Source of the DNA: Nocardia xishanensis NBRC 101358
GTDB lineage: Bacteria; Actinomycetota; Actinomycetes; Mycobacteriales; Mycobacteriaceae
Length of the DNA: 64,000 bases
Reading direction: 5' to 3'
Assembly: GCF_001613365.1 (NCBI RefSeq)
Contig: NZ_BDCF01000002.1
Coordinates: forward strand, 124,001-188,000
Shown: one piece after another, positions 56,961-64,000 of the stretch
Numbering within the stretch: position 1 is the stretch's first letter
How the letters are laid out: each line of letters starts with the position of its first letter
The notes under the pieces: generated by a model
What the model was told of the DNA's origin: nothing
Database searches by the model: none
The model's input: the letters and a program-made list of their open reading frames with translations, nothing else
Program-made: the position numbers and the translations under genes

Positions 56961-57833
56961 CTAGGCGCGGTTCAGATCGCGAGACGATGACATCGAGCGT
57001 GCGGCCACGTGACGCAGCGCCGCCGACAAGCCCGCGCGTGCCTGGGCGGCGATCGACTCCAGGACCGGCTGCTTCCTTTGCGCCGCAACCAGATCCGGAT
57101 CCACCGCCTCCACGACGGTCGACTCGGCGTCGGTCCGTACGACGACGTTGCAGATCAGCAGACCGGTACCGCCGTCGACCCGAAGCGCTCGGCCTGCGAG
57201 GTCGGGATTGCAGGCGGCGAGAACGACGTGGCGCTCCGACGTCGCATCGAGCTCAGCCTGTAAGTCGATTTCGGCGAGCACACCGAAGCCCTGCTCGGTC
57301 AAGGCGTTTCGGACCTCGGCGACCGTCTCGGCGAATGGCAGCTCGAGGCGCACGAACAGCGCGGCGGGAGCAACCGGAATACGGATCTCGGTGACCAGAT
57401 CCCTCGGACTCACCGCCTCGTCCGGCGCGACCAAATACACCTCCGTGGGCGGGCCCACCGGCTGAAACTCCGATTCACGCAGCCAGTTCTCCAGCGCTCG
57501 ATACGCCTGGCCGATATGCCGATAATCGCCGCGATGAGTGGTACGGGCGAAAAGGCCGTGCTCCTTGCGACGTACGAAGATCTCACCGGTGACGGCGTCC
57601 GCCGAGGTAACCGGCATCGCGAAATCGACCGCCGTCGACGCGCCGGCGGCGACCTCCCCTAGATAAGTCGTCGAAGGCGCACCGGCAGGCGTCAGACCGG
57701 TCGCGGCGACCAGCTCGTACAGCGCCTGCATGCCGTTGTCGATATCCTCGCCCGCTCGATCGGCGCGGACCGTTCGGCGCAGCTCGAACACGACATGAGG
57801 CGCCGAGTGATCGACGGTGACCTGATATGACAT
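56961..57833 (-). CDS. GyrI-like effector-binding plus DUF302 protein
   Basis: This 290-residue protein has an N-terminal GyrI/AraC-effector-like domain (1-155: HGLFARTTHRGDYRHIGQAY, PPTEVYLV) and a C-terminal DUF302 domain (about 160-270: VRLELPFAETVAEVRNAL, GFGVLAEIDLQAELD). The combination suggests binding of a small ligand, perhaps a porphyrin or drug, but no function is proven. It lies upstream of devR on the same strand, 150 bp apart. Confidence 0.85.
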   Translation of the reverse strand: MSYQVTVDHSAPHVVFELRRTVRADRAGEDIDNGMQALYELVAATGLTPAGAPSTTYLGEVAAGASTAVDFAMPVTSADAVTGEIFVRRKEHGLFARTTHRGDYRHIGQAYRALENWLRESEFQPVGPPTEVYLVAPDEAVSPRDLVTEIRIPVAPAALFVRLELPFAETVAEVRNALTEQGFGVLAEIDLQAELDATSERHVVLAACNPDLAGRALRVDGGTGLLICNVVVRTDAESTVVEAVDPDLVAAQRKQPVLESIAAQARAGLSAALRHVAARSMSSSRDLNRA

Positions 57834-58143
57834 GGTCGGATCCCTTTCCGCGAGCCGCCGAACCGATATCGGTCCGCCACATTTGCGGGGACGAATCCGA
57901 CGGTAATCGCGGCTGGACGCGGTACCCAGTGCCGAACCGACTCTGTAACAGGGACCTTCGGCATCGAGTCACGGCTCACGGGGGAGCGTGAAGTCTATGG
58001 GTATGCGTTGCCACAGAAAGGGGGAGTGCATCGAAGCCGAATCTCGACCAGCGCGTAGGCGATATCCCCGGCGGAAGCGCCGGGGATTGCCACACAGCGT
58101 CGTAGTACGGCCCACCTTCGCGGTGGGTTCTCAGCCTATGGGC
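57834..58143. other. Intergenic region with palindromes and stem-loops
   Basis: No gene is seen. It contains the 12-bp palindrome ACCGATATCGGT (57872-57883), a weak DosR-like word GGGACCTTCGGC (57951-57962) and a 10-bp stem with a GAAG loop at 58064-58087 (ATCCCCGGCG and its complement). The palindrome is placed to control the GyrI/DUF302 gene. Confidence 0.45.
58111..58127 (-). terminator. Stem-loop downstream of second secreted-peptide gene
   Basis: CCCACC (58111-58116) and GGTGGG (58122-58127) form a short hairpin 16 bp beyond the stop codon of the minus-strand peptide gene; the stronger 10-bp stem at 58064-58087 follows as a possible second terminator. Confidence 0.55.
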
Positions 58144-58386
58144 TCAGATGCAAAAGACCACACTGCCGAGCGGGAGGCACAGTGCGACCGATCCCCAACC
58201 CCCATGCCCGGAGCCCGATCCCCAGAAGCCGGAGCCAGATCCCCAGAAGGCCGGTGTCACCTCGACCGGCGCCGACACCGCCGGGGCCTCCTGCACCGGG
58301 CTGGCCGAAGCCGCTGGAGCTGCGATAGCGCCCACAGGCAAGGCAATAGCGGTTGCGGCTGCGATCTTGATAATTGCGTTGGACAT
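58144..58386 (-). CDS. Small secreted Gly/Trp-rich peptide with C-terminal two-cysteine motif (80 aa)
   Basis: The protein has a clear signal peptide (IIKIAAATAIALPVGAIAAP, cleavage near ASA), a linker, a tandem FWGSGSG-FWGSGSG-HGGWGS repeat and the C-terminus VALCLPLGSVVFCI. The end closely matches the 58-residue peptide at 39848-40024, which lacks the Gly/Trp repeat. GAGGGTGAG precedes ATG 58386. It is probably an exported, disulfide-closed or envelope-bound peptide. Function unknown. Confidence 0.75.
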   Translation of the reverse strand: MSNAIIKIAAATAIALPVGAIAAPAASASPVQEAPAVSAPVEVTPAFWGSGSGFWGSGSGHGGWGSVALCLPLGSVVFCI

Positions 58387-58984
58387 GTTCTCACCCTCGA
58401 TCGACGTAACTTGGTTGCTCCGCGTCCAGTGCCGTCCAGGCATCTGCGCTGTCGCCATCGATCTGCGGATGGGTGGGTCAGCGAGCGATGTGCTGTCCGG
58501 CTGGTTACGTCCTGCTGCCAAGCGATTCCGACCCAGGACGCCCGTGACGCGCCTCGATTCAACCCCGACCCGATTCTGTATTGCGATGCGTAGCGAAGCG
58601 AACTAACGCCACGCGGCGAGACTGCCGGACCATCCGATCAGGAGTTCGTCCGGCGCCAGGGCCGGTCACGAATGCGCCGACCTGACAGCTCCGGCCACGA
58701 AACTCGACCGAAGCGGACCCTTTTCACAGCGCCGGGAAAAGGTTGCCCCTAGTTTACTGGCGGTCACCGCAGCCTGCCAGAGAGAAAGTCGCCGCTTCGT
58801 GCGCTCGGCTGCGCTCCGCCGGACGACGGGGCGCAGACCGACTTCCCGGGTCATCCCGACACTCCCACGCCTTTCCGGACGGACTCATCGTGCTGACATG
58901 GGACGATGACGCCGAGCGCGGTGCGGCCGGTTCTCGTCGTCGGCAGCGCCGACGCCGTCCACATCGCCACTGAAGGAGCGCCAT
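58387..58984. other. Divergent intergenic region (about 600 bp)
   Basis: Promoters for the secreted-peptide gene (minus) and the MFS gene (plus) must lie here. I see no convincing ORF in it and no strong operator. GAAGGAG at 58974-58980 is the ribosome binding site of the MFS gene. Confidence 0.4.
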
Positions 58985-60619
58985 ATGGCATCGGTGCCGA
59001 CCGAAAGATCCAGCTCCACCCTCGTACTCGTGGTGCTGGCGTCGGGCCAGTTCTTGATGACTCTCGACAGCTCCGTGATGAACGTGTCGATGGCCACCGT
59101 CGCCGAGGACGTCGGCACTACGATCACCGGAATCCAAACCGCCATCACCCTGTACACGCTGGTGATGGCATCACTGATGATCACCGGCGGCCGGGTGGGC
59201 AGCATCCTCGGTCGGCGCCGGGCTTTCGGGTTCGGCCTCGTGATCTACGGCGCGGGCTCGTTCACCACCGGGCTGGCGCCGAACCTGCCGATCCTCCTGC
59301 TGGGTTGGTCACTGCTGGAAGGCATCGGCGCCGCCCTGATCATGCCCGCGATCGTCGCCCTGGTCGCCGGGAATTTCCCTCCCGAACGCCGGTCAGCGGC
59401 CTACGGATTGGTGGCGGCGGCGGGAGCGATGGCCGTCGCGGTAGGGCCGCTTCTCGGCGGTGCCGTGACCACGTTCGCATCGTGGCGGTACGTCTTTTTC
59501 GGCGAGGTGGTCGTCGTCGTGCTGATTCTGCTGGTTCTGCGCCGGGTCCAGGACGCTCCCGCCGAACGTGTCCGGCTGGATCTCGTCGGCTCCGTCCTAT
59601 CCGTGATGGGGCTCGGCATGGTCGTATACGGGGTGCTGCGGTCGAGCGAATGGGGCTGGGTGCGTACGAAGGAAGGCGGCCCCGACCTCCTCGGTTTGTC
59701 GCCTGTCTTCTGGTTGTTGATCGGTGGCCTACTGCTGTTGTACCTGTTCTTGCGGCGGCAGACCTATCTCGTTGAGCGCGGCCGCGACGCGCTGGTCGAT
59801 CCGGGCCTGCTGGCGAACCGGCAGCTCGCCGGGGGCTTGAGCATGTTCTTCGCGCAGTTCGCGGTGCAGGCCGGAGTGTTCTTCTCCGTGCCGCTGTTTC
59901 TGTCGGTGGTGCTCGAACTCAGCGCGCTCGAGACCGGGGTGCGGATCCTGCCCCTGTCGATCGCGCTGGTCCTTGCCGCGGCGGGCATCCCGCGGTTCTG
60001 GCCGCGCGCCAATCCTCGCCGCGTCGTACGCCTCGGTCTGTCCACGATGATCGTCGGCGTTCTGATCCTCACCGCCGGAATGGACCCGGGCGCCAATGCG
60101 GGCGTCGTGTCGATTCCGATGCTGTTGATGGGACTCGGCCTGGGCGCCTTGGCTTCTCAACTGGGAGCCGTCACGGTATCGGCCGTGCCCGATTCGGAGA
60201 GCGCCGAGGTCGGGGGACTGCAGAACACCGCGAGCACTCTCGGTGCCTCCCTCGGCACCGCACTGATCGGGTCGGTCCTGATCGCCACGCTCACGTCGTC
60301 CGTGATCGAGGGCATCGAGAACAATCCGGCTATTCCGGCCTCCGTGCAGGAGCAGGCCACCACGGATCTGGCTGACGGAGTGCCGTTCCTGTCCAACACT
60401 CAGTTGGCGGGCGCTCTCGACACCGCCGGCGTCGGCGACACGACGGGTGACGCCATCCTCGCGGTCAACTCCGCCGCCCGTCTCGAGTCCCTGCAGGTGG
60501 CATTCGCCGTGACCGCTCTGCTCGCGATCGCCGCCCTGTTCGGCACCGGCCTGCTGCCTCGCCGACCGGTCGGCCAACCGGACACGAAGGTCCCCGGCAC
60601 GCCCGGCCGGGATGGGTAG
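58985..60619 (+). CDS. MFS drug exporter, DHA2 (14-TMS) family
   Basis: This 544-residue transporter shows the DHA2 pattern: LMTLDSSVMNVSMATV in helix 1, GRVGSILGRRRAFG as motif A, about 14 hydrophobic segments and a periplasmic loop near residues 440-490. It probably exports drugs or toxic small molecules using the proton gradient. No regulator gene is adjacent; the nearest large inverted repeat lies downstream at 60672. Confidence 0.92.
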   Translation: MASVPTERSSSTLVLVVLASGQFLMTLDSSVMNVSMATVAEDVGTTITGIQTAITLYTLVMASLMITGGRVGSILGRRRAFGFGLVIYGAGSFTTGLAPNLPILLLGWSLLEGIGAALIMPAIVALVAGNFPPERRSAAYGLVAAAGAMAVAVGPLLGGAVTTFASWRYVFFGEVVVVVLILLVLRRVQDAPAERVRLDLVGSVLSVMGLGMVVYGVLRSSEWGWVRTKEGGPDLLGLSPVFWLLIGGLLLLYLFLRRQTYLVERGRDALVDPGLLANRQLAGGLSMFFAQFAVQAGVFFSVPLFLSVVLELSALETGVRILPLSIALVLAAAGIPRFWPRANPRRVVRLGLSTMIVGVLILTAGMDPGANAGVVSIPMLLMGLGLGALASQLGAVTVSAVPDSESAEVGGLQNTASTLGASLGTALIGSVLIATLTSSVIEGIENNPAIPASVQEQATTDLADGVPFLSNTQLAGALDTAGVGDTTGDAILAVNSAARLESLQVAFAVTALLAIAALFGTGLLPRRPVGQPDTKVPGTPGRDG

Positions 60620-60671
60620 CGCACTCCGACTCCTGGCCGCAATCCGCTCGTCGATCCGATGGAGCATCTTG

Positions 60672-60684
60672 CGTCACTGTGACG
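60672..60684. promoter_or_regulatory. Inverted repeat, copy 1 of a flanking pair
   Basis: CGTCAC-t-GTGACG is a perfect 6-bp inverted repeat. The same element recurs at 61620-61632, so the two copies flank the small membrane protein gene. It could be an operator of an unlinked regulator or a recombination footprint. Confidence 0.5.
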
Positions 60685-60887
60685 TTTTGAGGGCAGCACG
60701 TCTCGCAATGCGGGGAAGTGGACCGAACTCGAATCTGGGTCAACCACTGGACCCGGGGCAGTGCGTCACCCGGCAGTGCGCGGATCCGGCATCGTGGTGA
60801 AATCCTACGATGGTTGCGGGAGCCGCATCGCCGTCGCGACCGATCGGCGTCGGACGCGAGGATGCGGATACTCGCTGGATGGGAGCC

Positions 60888-61067
60888 ATGAACAGGCCGA
60901 CAACACATACCTCCGCCACGGACCAGGAGTCCGCCTTCGAGACATCGCCAGCGCTGGACCGCACGCCGTCTCGCCGAAACCACCCGGCCGCGGAAGGGGC
61001 GCATCCCCGGAATACGCACGAAATCTATCGCCCCAGGACGATATCGGCGTCCGCGGGGCTGTCCTAG
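60888..61067 (+). CDS. Possible small disordered protein (59 aa)
   Basis: This frame encodes a Thr/Ser/Pro/His-rich polypeptide without hydrophobic core. GGGAG lies only two bases from the ATG, and the stop codon sits just before the ribosome binding site of the next gene, so it could be translated in coupling with it. No family recognised; it may not be real. Confidence 0.25.
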   Translation: MNRPTTHTSATDQESAFETSPALDRTPSRRNHPAAEGAHPRNTHEIYRPRTISASAGLS

Positions 61068-61079
61068 AGGAGTTTGTCA

Positions 61080-61532
61080 ATGTCACGGAAATTCAACGGC
61101 CCGAACAGTTTTCGCGCGCTGGGGCAGGCCTCGCTCGGCGCGCTGCTGGCCACTGCCGGCACCGGTCATCTGACGTTCCAGCGCCAAGAATTCCGGGCGC
61201 AGGTCCCGGACTGGCTGCGGTTGGACCCCGATGTCGTCGTCCTCGCGTCCGGGGTCGTCGAGATCGGTCTCGGCAGCGCGCTGCTCGCCACCTGGAAACA
61301 ACCCCGCCGGGCCTTCGTCGGCGGCACGGTCGCGGCGTTCTTCGTCGCGATCTTCCCCGGCAACATTTCGCAGCTGGTCAACCACGCCGACGCCTTCGGA
61401 CTCGACACCGACACCAAACGTGCTGTGCGACTGGTCTTTCAACCGATGCTCGTCGCATGGGCGCTGGCCGCCACCGACAGCTTCCGCGTCCTGCGAGAGC
61501 GACGCGCCCTGCGGAATCGCCGATCGGCGTAG
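61080..61532 (+). CDS. DoxX-like small membrane protein
   Basis: This 150-residue protein has four hydrophobic segments and begins LGQASLGALLATAGTGHLTF, followed by RQEFRAQVPDWLRLDPD, SGVVEIGLGSALL and FPGNISQLVNHADAFGL. This pattern is typical of DoxX-like/DoxD-related membrane proteins of actinomycetes. AGAGGAG precedes ATG 61080. The gene is bracketed by two 13-bp inverted repeats. Confidence 0.8.
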   Translation: MSRKFNGPNSFRALGQASLGALLATAGTGHLTFQRQEFRAQVPDWLRLDPDVVVLASGVVEIGLGSALLATWKQPRRAFVGGTVAAFFVAIFPGNISQLVNHADAFGLDTDTKRAVRLVFQPMLVAWALAATDSFRVLRERRALRNRRSA

Positions 61533-61934
61533 CCGGGCTCGGGTGCAGCGTTCATCGCCTGCGCTGGGCCGATGGGGCAGTACCGCGGTCTGGTGACAAC
61601 GCGACCGGTAAGCCACTTACGTCACAGTGACGACTTATGCATATTTATGCATAAGTTGAGCCGAGTCAACCATCCAACTCGCAAGCTTTCGGTGTTTCCC
61701 TAGTTCAACTGGAGGCTCCCAGAACCCTTCCCGTATTACTCCCGCCTTCACCGGAACAGGCATCAACGACATTCGACGTACCTGATCCGATTAGACCCGG
61801 CAGCGGACTCGATGCGCCGACCAGGCCACTGCCAGGTTTCTTCGGACGCCGCGGTGGCCAGCATGTGCTGTCGACCGAGGTGGGGGTCCCGGTAGTAATG
61901 GCGCAGAAAACAACGAAGTTCGTGTAGCTGCTGG
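61533..61934. other. AT-rich palindrome region before integrase remnant
   Basis: It contains the second CGTCAC-a-GTGACG copy (61620-61632), and directly beside it the AT-rich inverted repeat ACTTATGCATA-tt-TATGCATAAGT (61633-61656, 11 bp per arm), very unusual for this GC-rich DNA. The rest shows no gene. The position next to an integrase remnant is compatible with an old attachment or control site. Confidence 0.5.
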
Positions 61935-62719
61935 TCAGCAGCGGCGGTCGGCTCCGGGGCCGAGGAGGCTGGTGAGGTCGCGCATGGCGTGTGGCGATGG
62001 TTTGAAGTAGCGGCGCAGGTTCTCGGGTTTGCGGTGGCGGGACTTGGCCATGAGTTCGAGCAGGCAGGCCCCGGATTCACCGAGATGCGTGAGTCCGGAA
62101 TGCCTGAGTTCGTGCAGGTCCCAACCGGTTCCGGGCCCGGTGGTCGCGGTGGCGGCGTCGAGCAGGTCGCGCGCCTGGTCGTAGGACAGCCGCGCGTCCG
62201 GGGTCGGGGCAGATGTCGCGGTCGGCGAGGTACTTGCTGGGCCCGGGGCGGCGGTGGGTGACGAACAGCGGCCCGACGCTGCGGTCCTTGATCAATCTCG
62301 GCAGCAGCAAGGCGGTGCCGGCGTCCCAGTGCACGGTCTCCAGGACGTATTCGTGGTGGGCGGCGCCGCGGCGGCGGGTGGGCGCCTTTGGATTTCACTG
62401 GGCAGCAGCGCCCGACCGGGTCCAGGTCTTCGATGTTGACCTGGAGCAGTTCGTCCGCGCGAGCACAGGTTTCGTACAGCATCCGCCACAGCGTCTTCTC
62501 CCGGATGTGGAGGTCGCGGCGGGCGATGAGCCGGTCGATCGCCGTGCGTGAGCGGACCGGGGTGTCGGAGTCCGGCGGGGTCGACCGGCGCGCCGTGGCG
62601 GGAAGGGCCGCTGCGTCCCAGCCCTGTTCGCGGCACCAGCTCAGCCATTTGCCCACGGCGGCGCGTCGCGCGTTCCAGGTGTTGACCGCCGCTGAGCCCC
62701 ACAGGGATTCGAGGGCCAT
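61935..62719 (-). pseudogene. Tyrosine recombinase/integrase broken by frameshifts
   Basis: A site-specific tyrosine recombinase can be followed through three frames. The first has [17 protein letters not shown] and [20 protein letters not shown], with the catalytic arginine. After a shift near 62390 comes [18 protein letters not shown] and [16 protein letters not shown]. After another near 62203 come [34 protein letters not shown] (catalytic tyrosine) and the stop at 61935. The start (ATG 62719) may be truncated. It is the second integrase relic in the window. Confidence 0.8.
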
Positions 62720-62953
62720 CGGGTCATCGGGTCGTTGCAGCGGTCGTTGCGCCGGGAGACCGAGGCGGGCTTCGCCCGCGATATGCACTACCCGAGTCGC
62801 TGGGATCCCTATTTCCGCGACCGTATGAGCCTCGCGGATCTCTACCGGTATCCCGGGCGGCACTATCACCACCACCGGAAACAGCTGACGGTCACCGGCA
62901 CTCGGGAGCCGTGAGGGACCCAAAACGGCGGGGCCCACGTCGGGCCGTGGCTT

Positions 62954-63313
62954 TCAGCTGCAGCAGTTGGGGTCCAATACAAGGCACAGTGCCGATAATG
63001 CGTCCCGGCGTGCCTGGTGATAGGTGTTCATCCCGCGGCGTTCGGACTCGATCAGGCCTGCCTTCTTCAACTGCCCGAGGTGGTGGCTGACCGTGGACTC
63101 GGCCAGCCCGACTACCGCAGCAAGGTCCCCGGTGTTCTCCTGCCCGGCGGCGCTGGTCAGCAACAGCGACATCAACCGCACCCGAGCCGGGTCGGCCAGC
63201 GCCTTGAGCCGCAACGCCACCTCCAGCGCTGCGGCATTATCGACCGGTCCGGCCGCCACCGGCGCGCAGCAGACTGGGGCGGACATGTCGATCACGGGCA
63301 ACGCCTTGGGCAT
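62954..63313 (-). CDS. arsR: ArsR-family metalloregulator
   Basis: This 119-residue winged-helix repressor has the recognition helix region AAVVGLAESTVSHHLGQLKKAGL. Two vicinal cysteine pairs, CC near residue 15 and CC at the C-terminus, could bind As(III). It is divergent from arsI across a two-arm operator, so arsenite should relieve repression. ATG 63313 is used; the frame is open to 63331. Confidence 0.9.
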   Translation of the reverse strand: MPKALPVIDMSAPVCCAPVAAGPVDNAAALEVALRLKALADPARVRLMSLLLTSAAGQENTGDLAAVVGLAESTVSHHLGQLKKAGLIESERRGMNTYHQARRDALSALCLVLDPNCCS

Positions 63314-63338
63314 GAAATCCACCCTACCCACTTTGTTG

Positions 63339-63390
63339 ACATATGTCGAAAAGGTGGCACACTCGGCATCGTCAGCTTTTCGATATATGT
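63339..63390. promoter_or_regulatory. ArsR operator in divergent promoter
   Basis: ACATATGTCGAAAAG (63339-63353) and CTTTTCGATATATGT (63376-63390) are complementary at 14 of 15 positions. The left arm contains the palindrome GACATATGTC and sits in a TTGACA context (63336-63341). Two ArsR dimers could close the divergent promoters together. Confidence 0.75.
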
Positions 63391-63411
63391 CTCACGCATG
63401 GAGGTTGTGTC

Positions 63412-63930
63412 ATGTCCCGTGTCCAGCTCGCCCTCAACGTCGACGACCTCGACCAGGCCGTCACCTTCTATTCGACCCTGTTCAACACCGAGCCGGCCAA
63501 GCACAAGCCGGGGTATGCGAACTTCGCCATCGCCGAGCCCCCGCTGAAGCTGGTGCTGATCGAGAACCCCGGTCACGGCGGCAGCGTCAACCACCTCGGC
63601 GTCGAGGTCGAGTCGTCGCAGCAGGTGCACGCCGAGATCGCGCGGCTGTCGGAGGCGGGGTTGTTCACCGAGGAGCAGATCGCGACCACGTGTTGTTTCG
63701 CCACTCAGGACAAGGTGTGGGTGAGCGCGCCCGATGCCGAGCGGTGGGAGGTGTACACGGTGCTGGCCGACAGCGAAACCTTCGGCACCGCACCCGAACT
63801 CGCCTCCGGCGAGGCGGAGTCGGTGGCCGTGTGCTGCGGGACCGCCGAGGAGGCCGCAGCCGAGGAGGCGTGCTGCGGAACGGCCGCGAAGGAGCAGGCA
63901 CTCGCCTCCGGCGCCAGCTGCTGCGGCTGA
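63412..63930 (+). CDS. arsI: ArsI/CadI family VOC dioxygenase (C-As lyase)
   Basis: This 172-residue vicinal-oxygen-chelate protein has ligand candidates Q5, H61 (VNHLGVEV) and a glutamate in ERWEVYTVL, plus vicinal C94-C95 in TTCCFATQDKVW, the As(III)-binding site of ArsI. A C-terminal tail has three CCG pairs, which suggests extra metal binding. It should cleave the carbon-arsenic bond of methylarsenite; the mycobacterial homologue CadI is cadmium-induced. GGAGG precedes the ATG. Confidence 0.9.
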   Translation: MSRVQLALNVDDLDQAVTFYSTLFNTEPAKHKPGYANFAIAEPPLKLVLIENPGHGGSVNHLGVEVESSQQVHAEIARLSEAGLFTEEQIATTCCFATQDKVWVSAPDAERWEVYTVLADSETFGTAPELASGEAESVAVCCGTAEEAAAEEACCGTAAKEQALASGASCCG

Positions 63931-63942
63931 GGTAACCGGGCC

Positions 63943-63971
63943 GGACGCGACCGCGGCGGGCGGTCGCGTCC
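63943..63971 (+). terminator. Strong stem-loop terminator after arsI
   Basis: GGACGCGACCG (63943-63953) pairs perfectly with CGGTCGCGTCC (63961-63971), giving an 11-bp stem 12 bp after the arsI stop, followed by TT. Confidence 0.8.
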
Positions 63972-64000
63972 TTCGGGGTTCTCCGCGTGGTGTGGCCCTG

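Overview
The window is high-GC actinomycete chromosome, most likely Nocardia or a close mycolic-acid relative. The reasons are the GC-rich codon use, a wax-ester/triacylglycerol synthase, a fatty-acyl-AMP ligase, a giant CtpH/CtpI-type P-type ATPase, a DevR/DevS pair very close to the mycobacterial one, and several promoters that seem to start directly at ATG or GTG (leaderless mRNAs). I saw no rRNA, tRNA, CRISPR array or complete insertion sequence. Identifications rest on motifs and remembered family sequences, not on a database search.

Layout. 0-20 kb is mainly lipid and small-molecule housekeeping: an acyl-CoA ligase, SDR enzymes, a LigD-type DNA ligase, a class V aminotransferase-like protein, a dienelactone hydrolase, an enoyl-CoA hydratase, an NhaP-type antiporter carrying a UBP-type zinc finger, and a MEST-like hydrolase. 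LysR and TetR regulators sit beside inverted-repeat operators. A decayed tyrosine integrase lies at 10.8-11.1 kb. 21-32 kb is a lipid block: WS/DGAT, a FadD15-like ligase, a fused ACP-fatty-acyl-AMP-ligase-PlsC protein and a 1394-residue P-type ATPase. 32-40 kb holds a PolX/PHP polymerase, an enoyl-CoA hydratase, a MarR/old-yellow-enzyme pair, a molybdopterin oxidoreductase and a 58-residue secreted peptide gene.

41-58 kb is the most coherent part. Two adjacent CYP157-like P450s that both lack the ExxR motif are followed by an acyl-CoA-oxidase-like protein, a RafH (Rv0079)-like ribosome factor, an acyl-ACP desaturase, a flavin split-barrel protein, an Acg-family nitroreductase, NsrR-Hmp (nitric oxide defence), a universal stress protein and the hypoxia/NO two-component system DevR-DevS. 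A good dormancy (DosR) box precedes devR. Many of these families belong to the mycobacterial DosR regulon, so this looks like a compact hypoxia/NO/dormancy island. A GyrI-like/DUF302 protein and a second small secreted peptide, with the same C-terminal motif as the one at 39.8 kb, follow.

58.9-64 kb holds an MFS drug exporter, a small membrane protein flanked by two copies of a 13-bp inverted repeat, a frameshifted tyrosine integrase, and an arsenic pair (ArsR and the ArsI/CadI dioxygenase) with a two-arm operator and a strong terminator.
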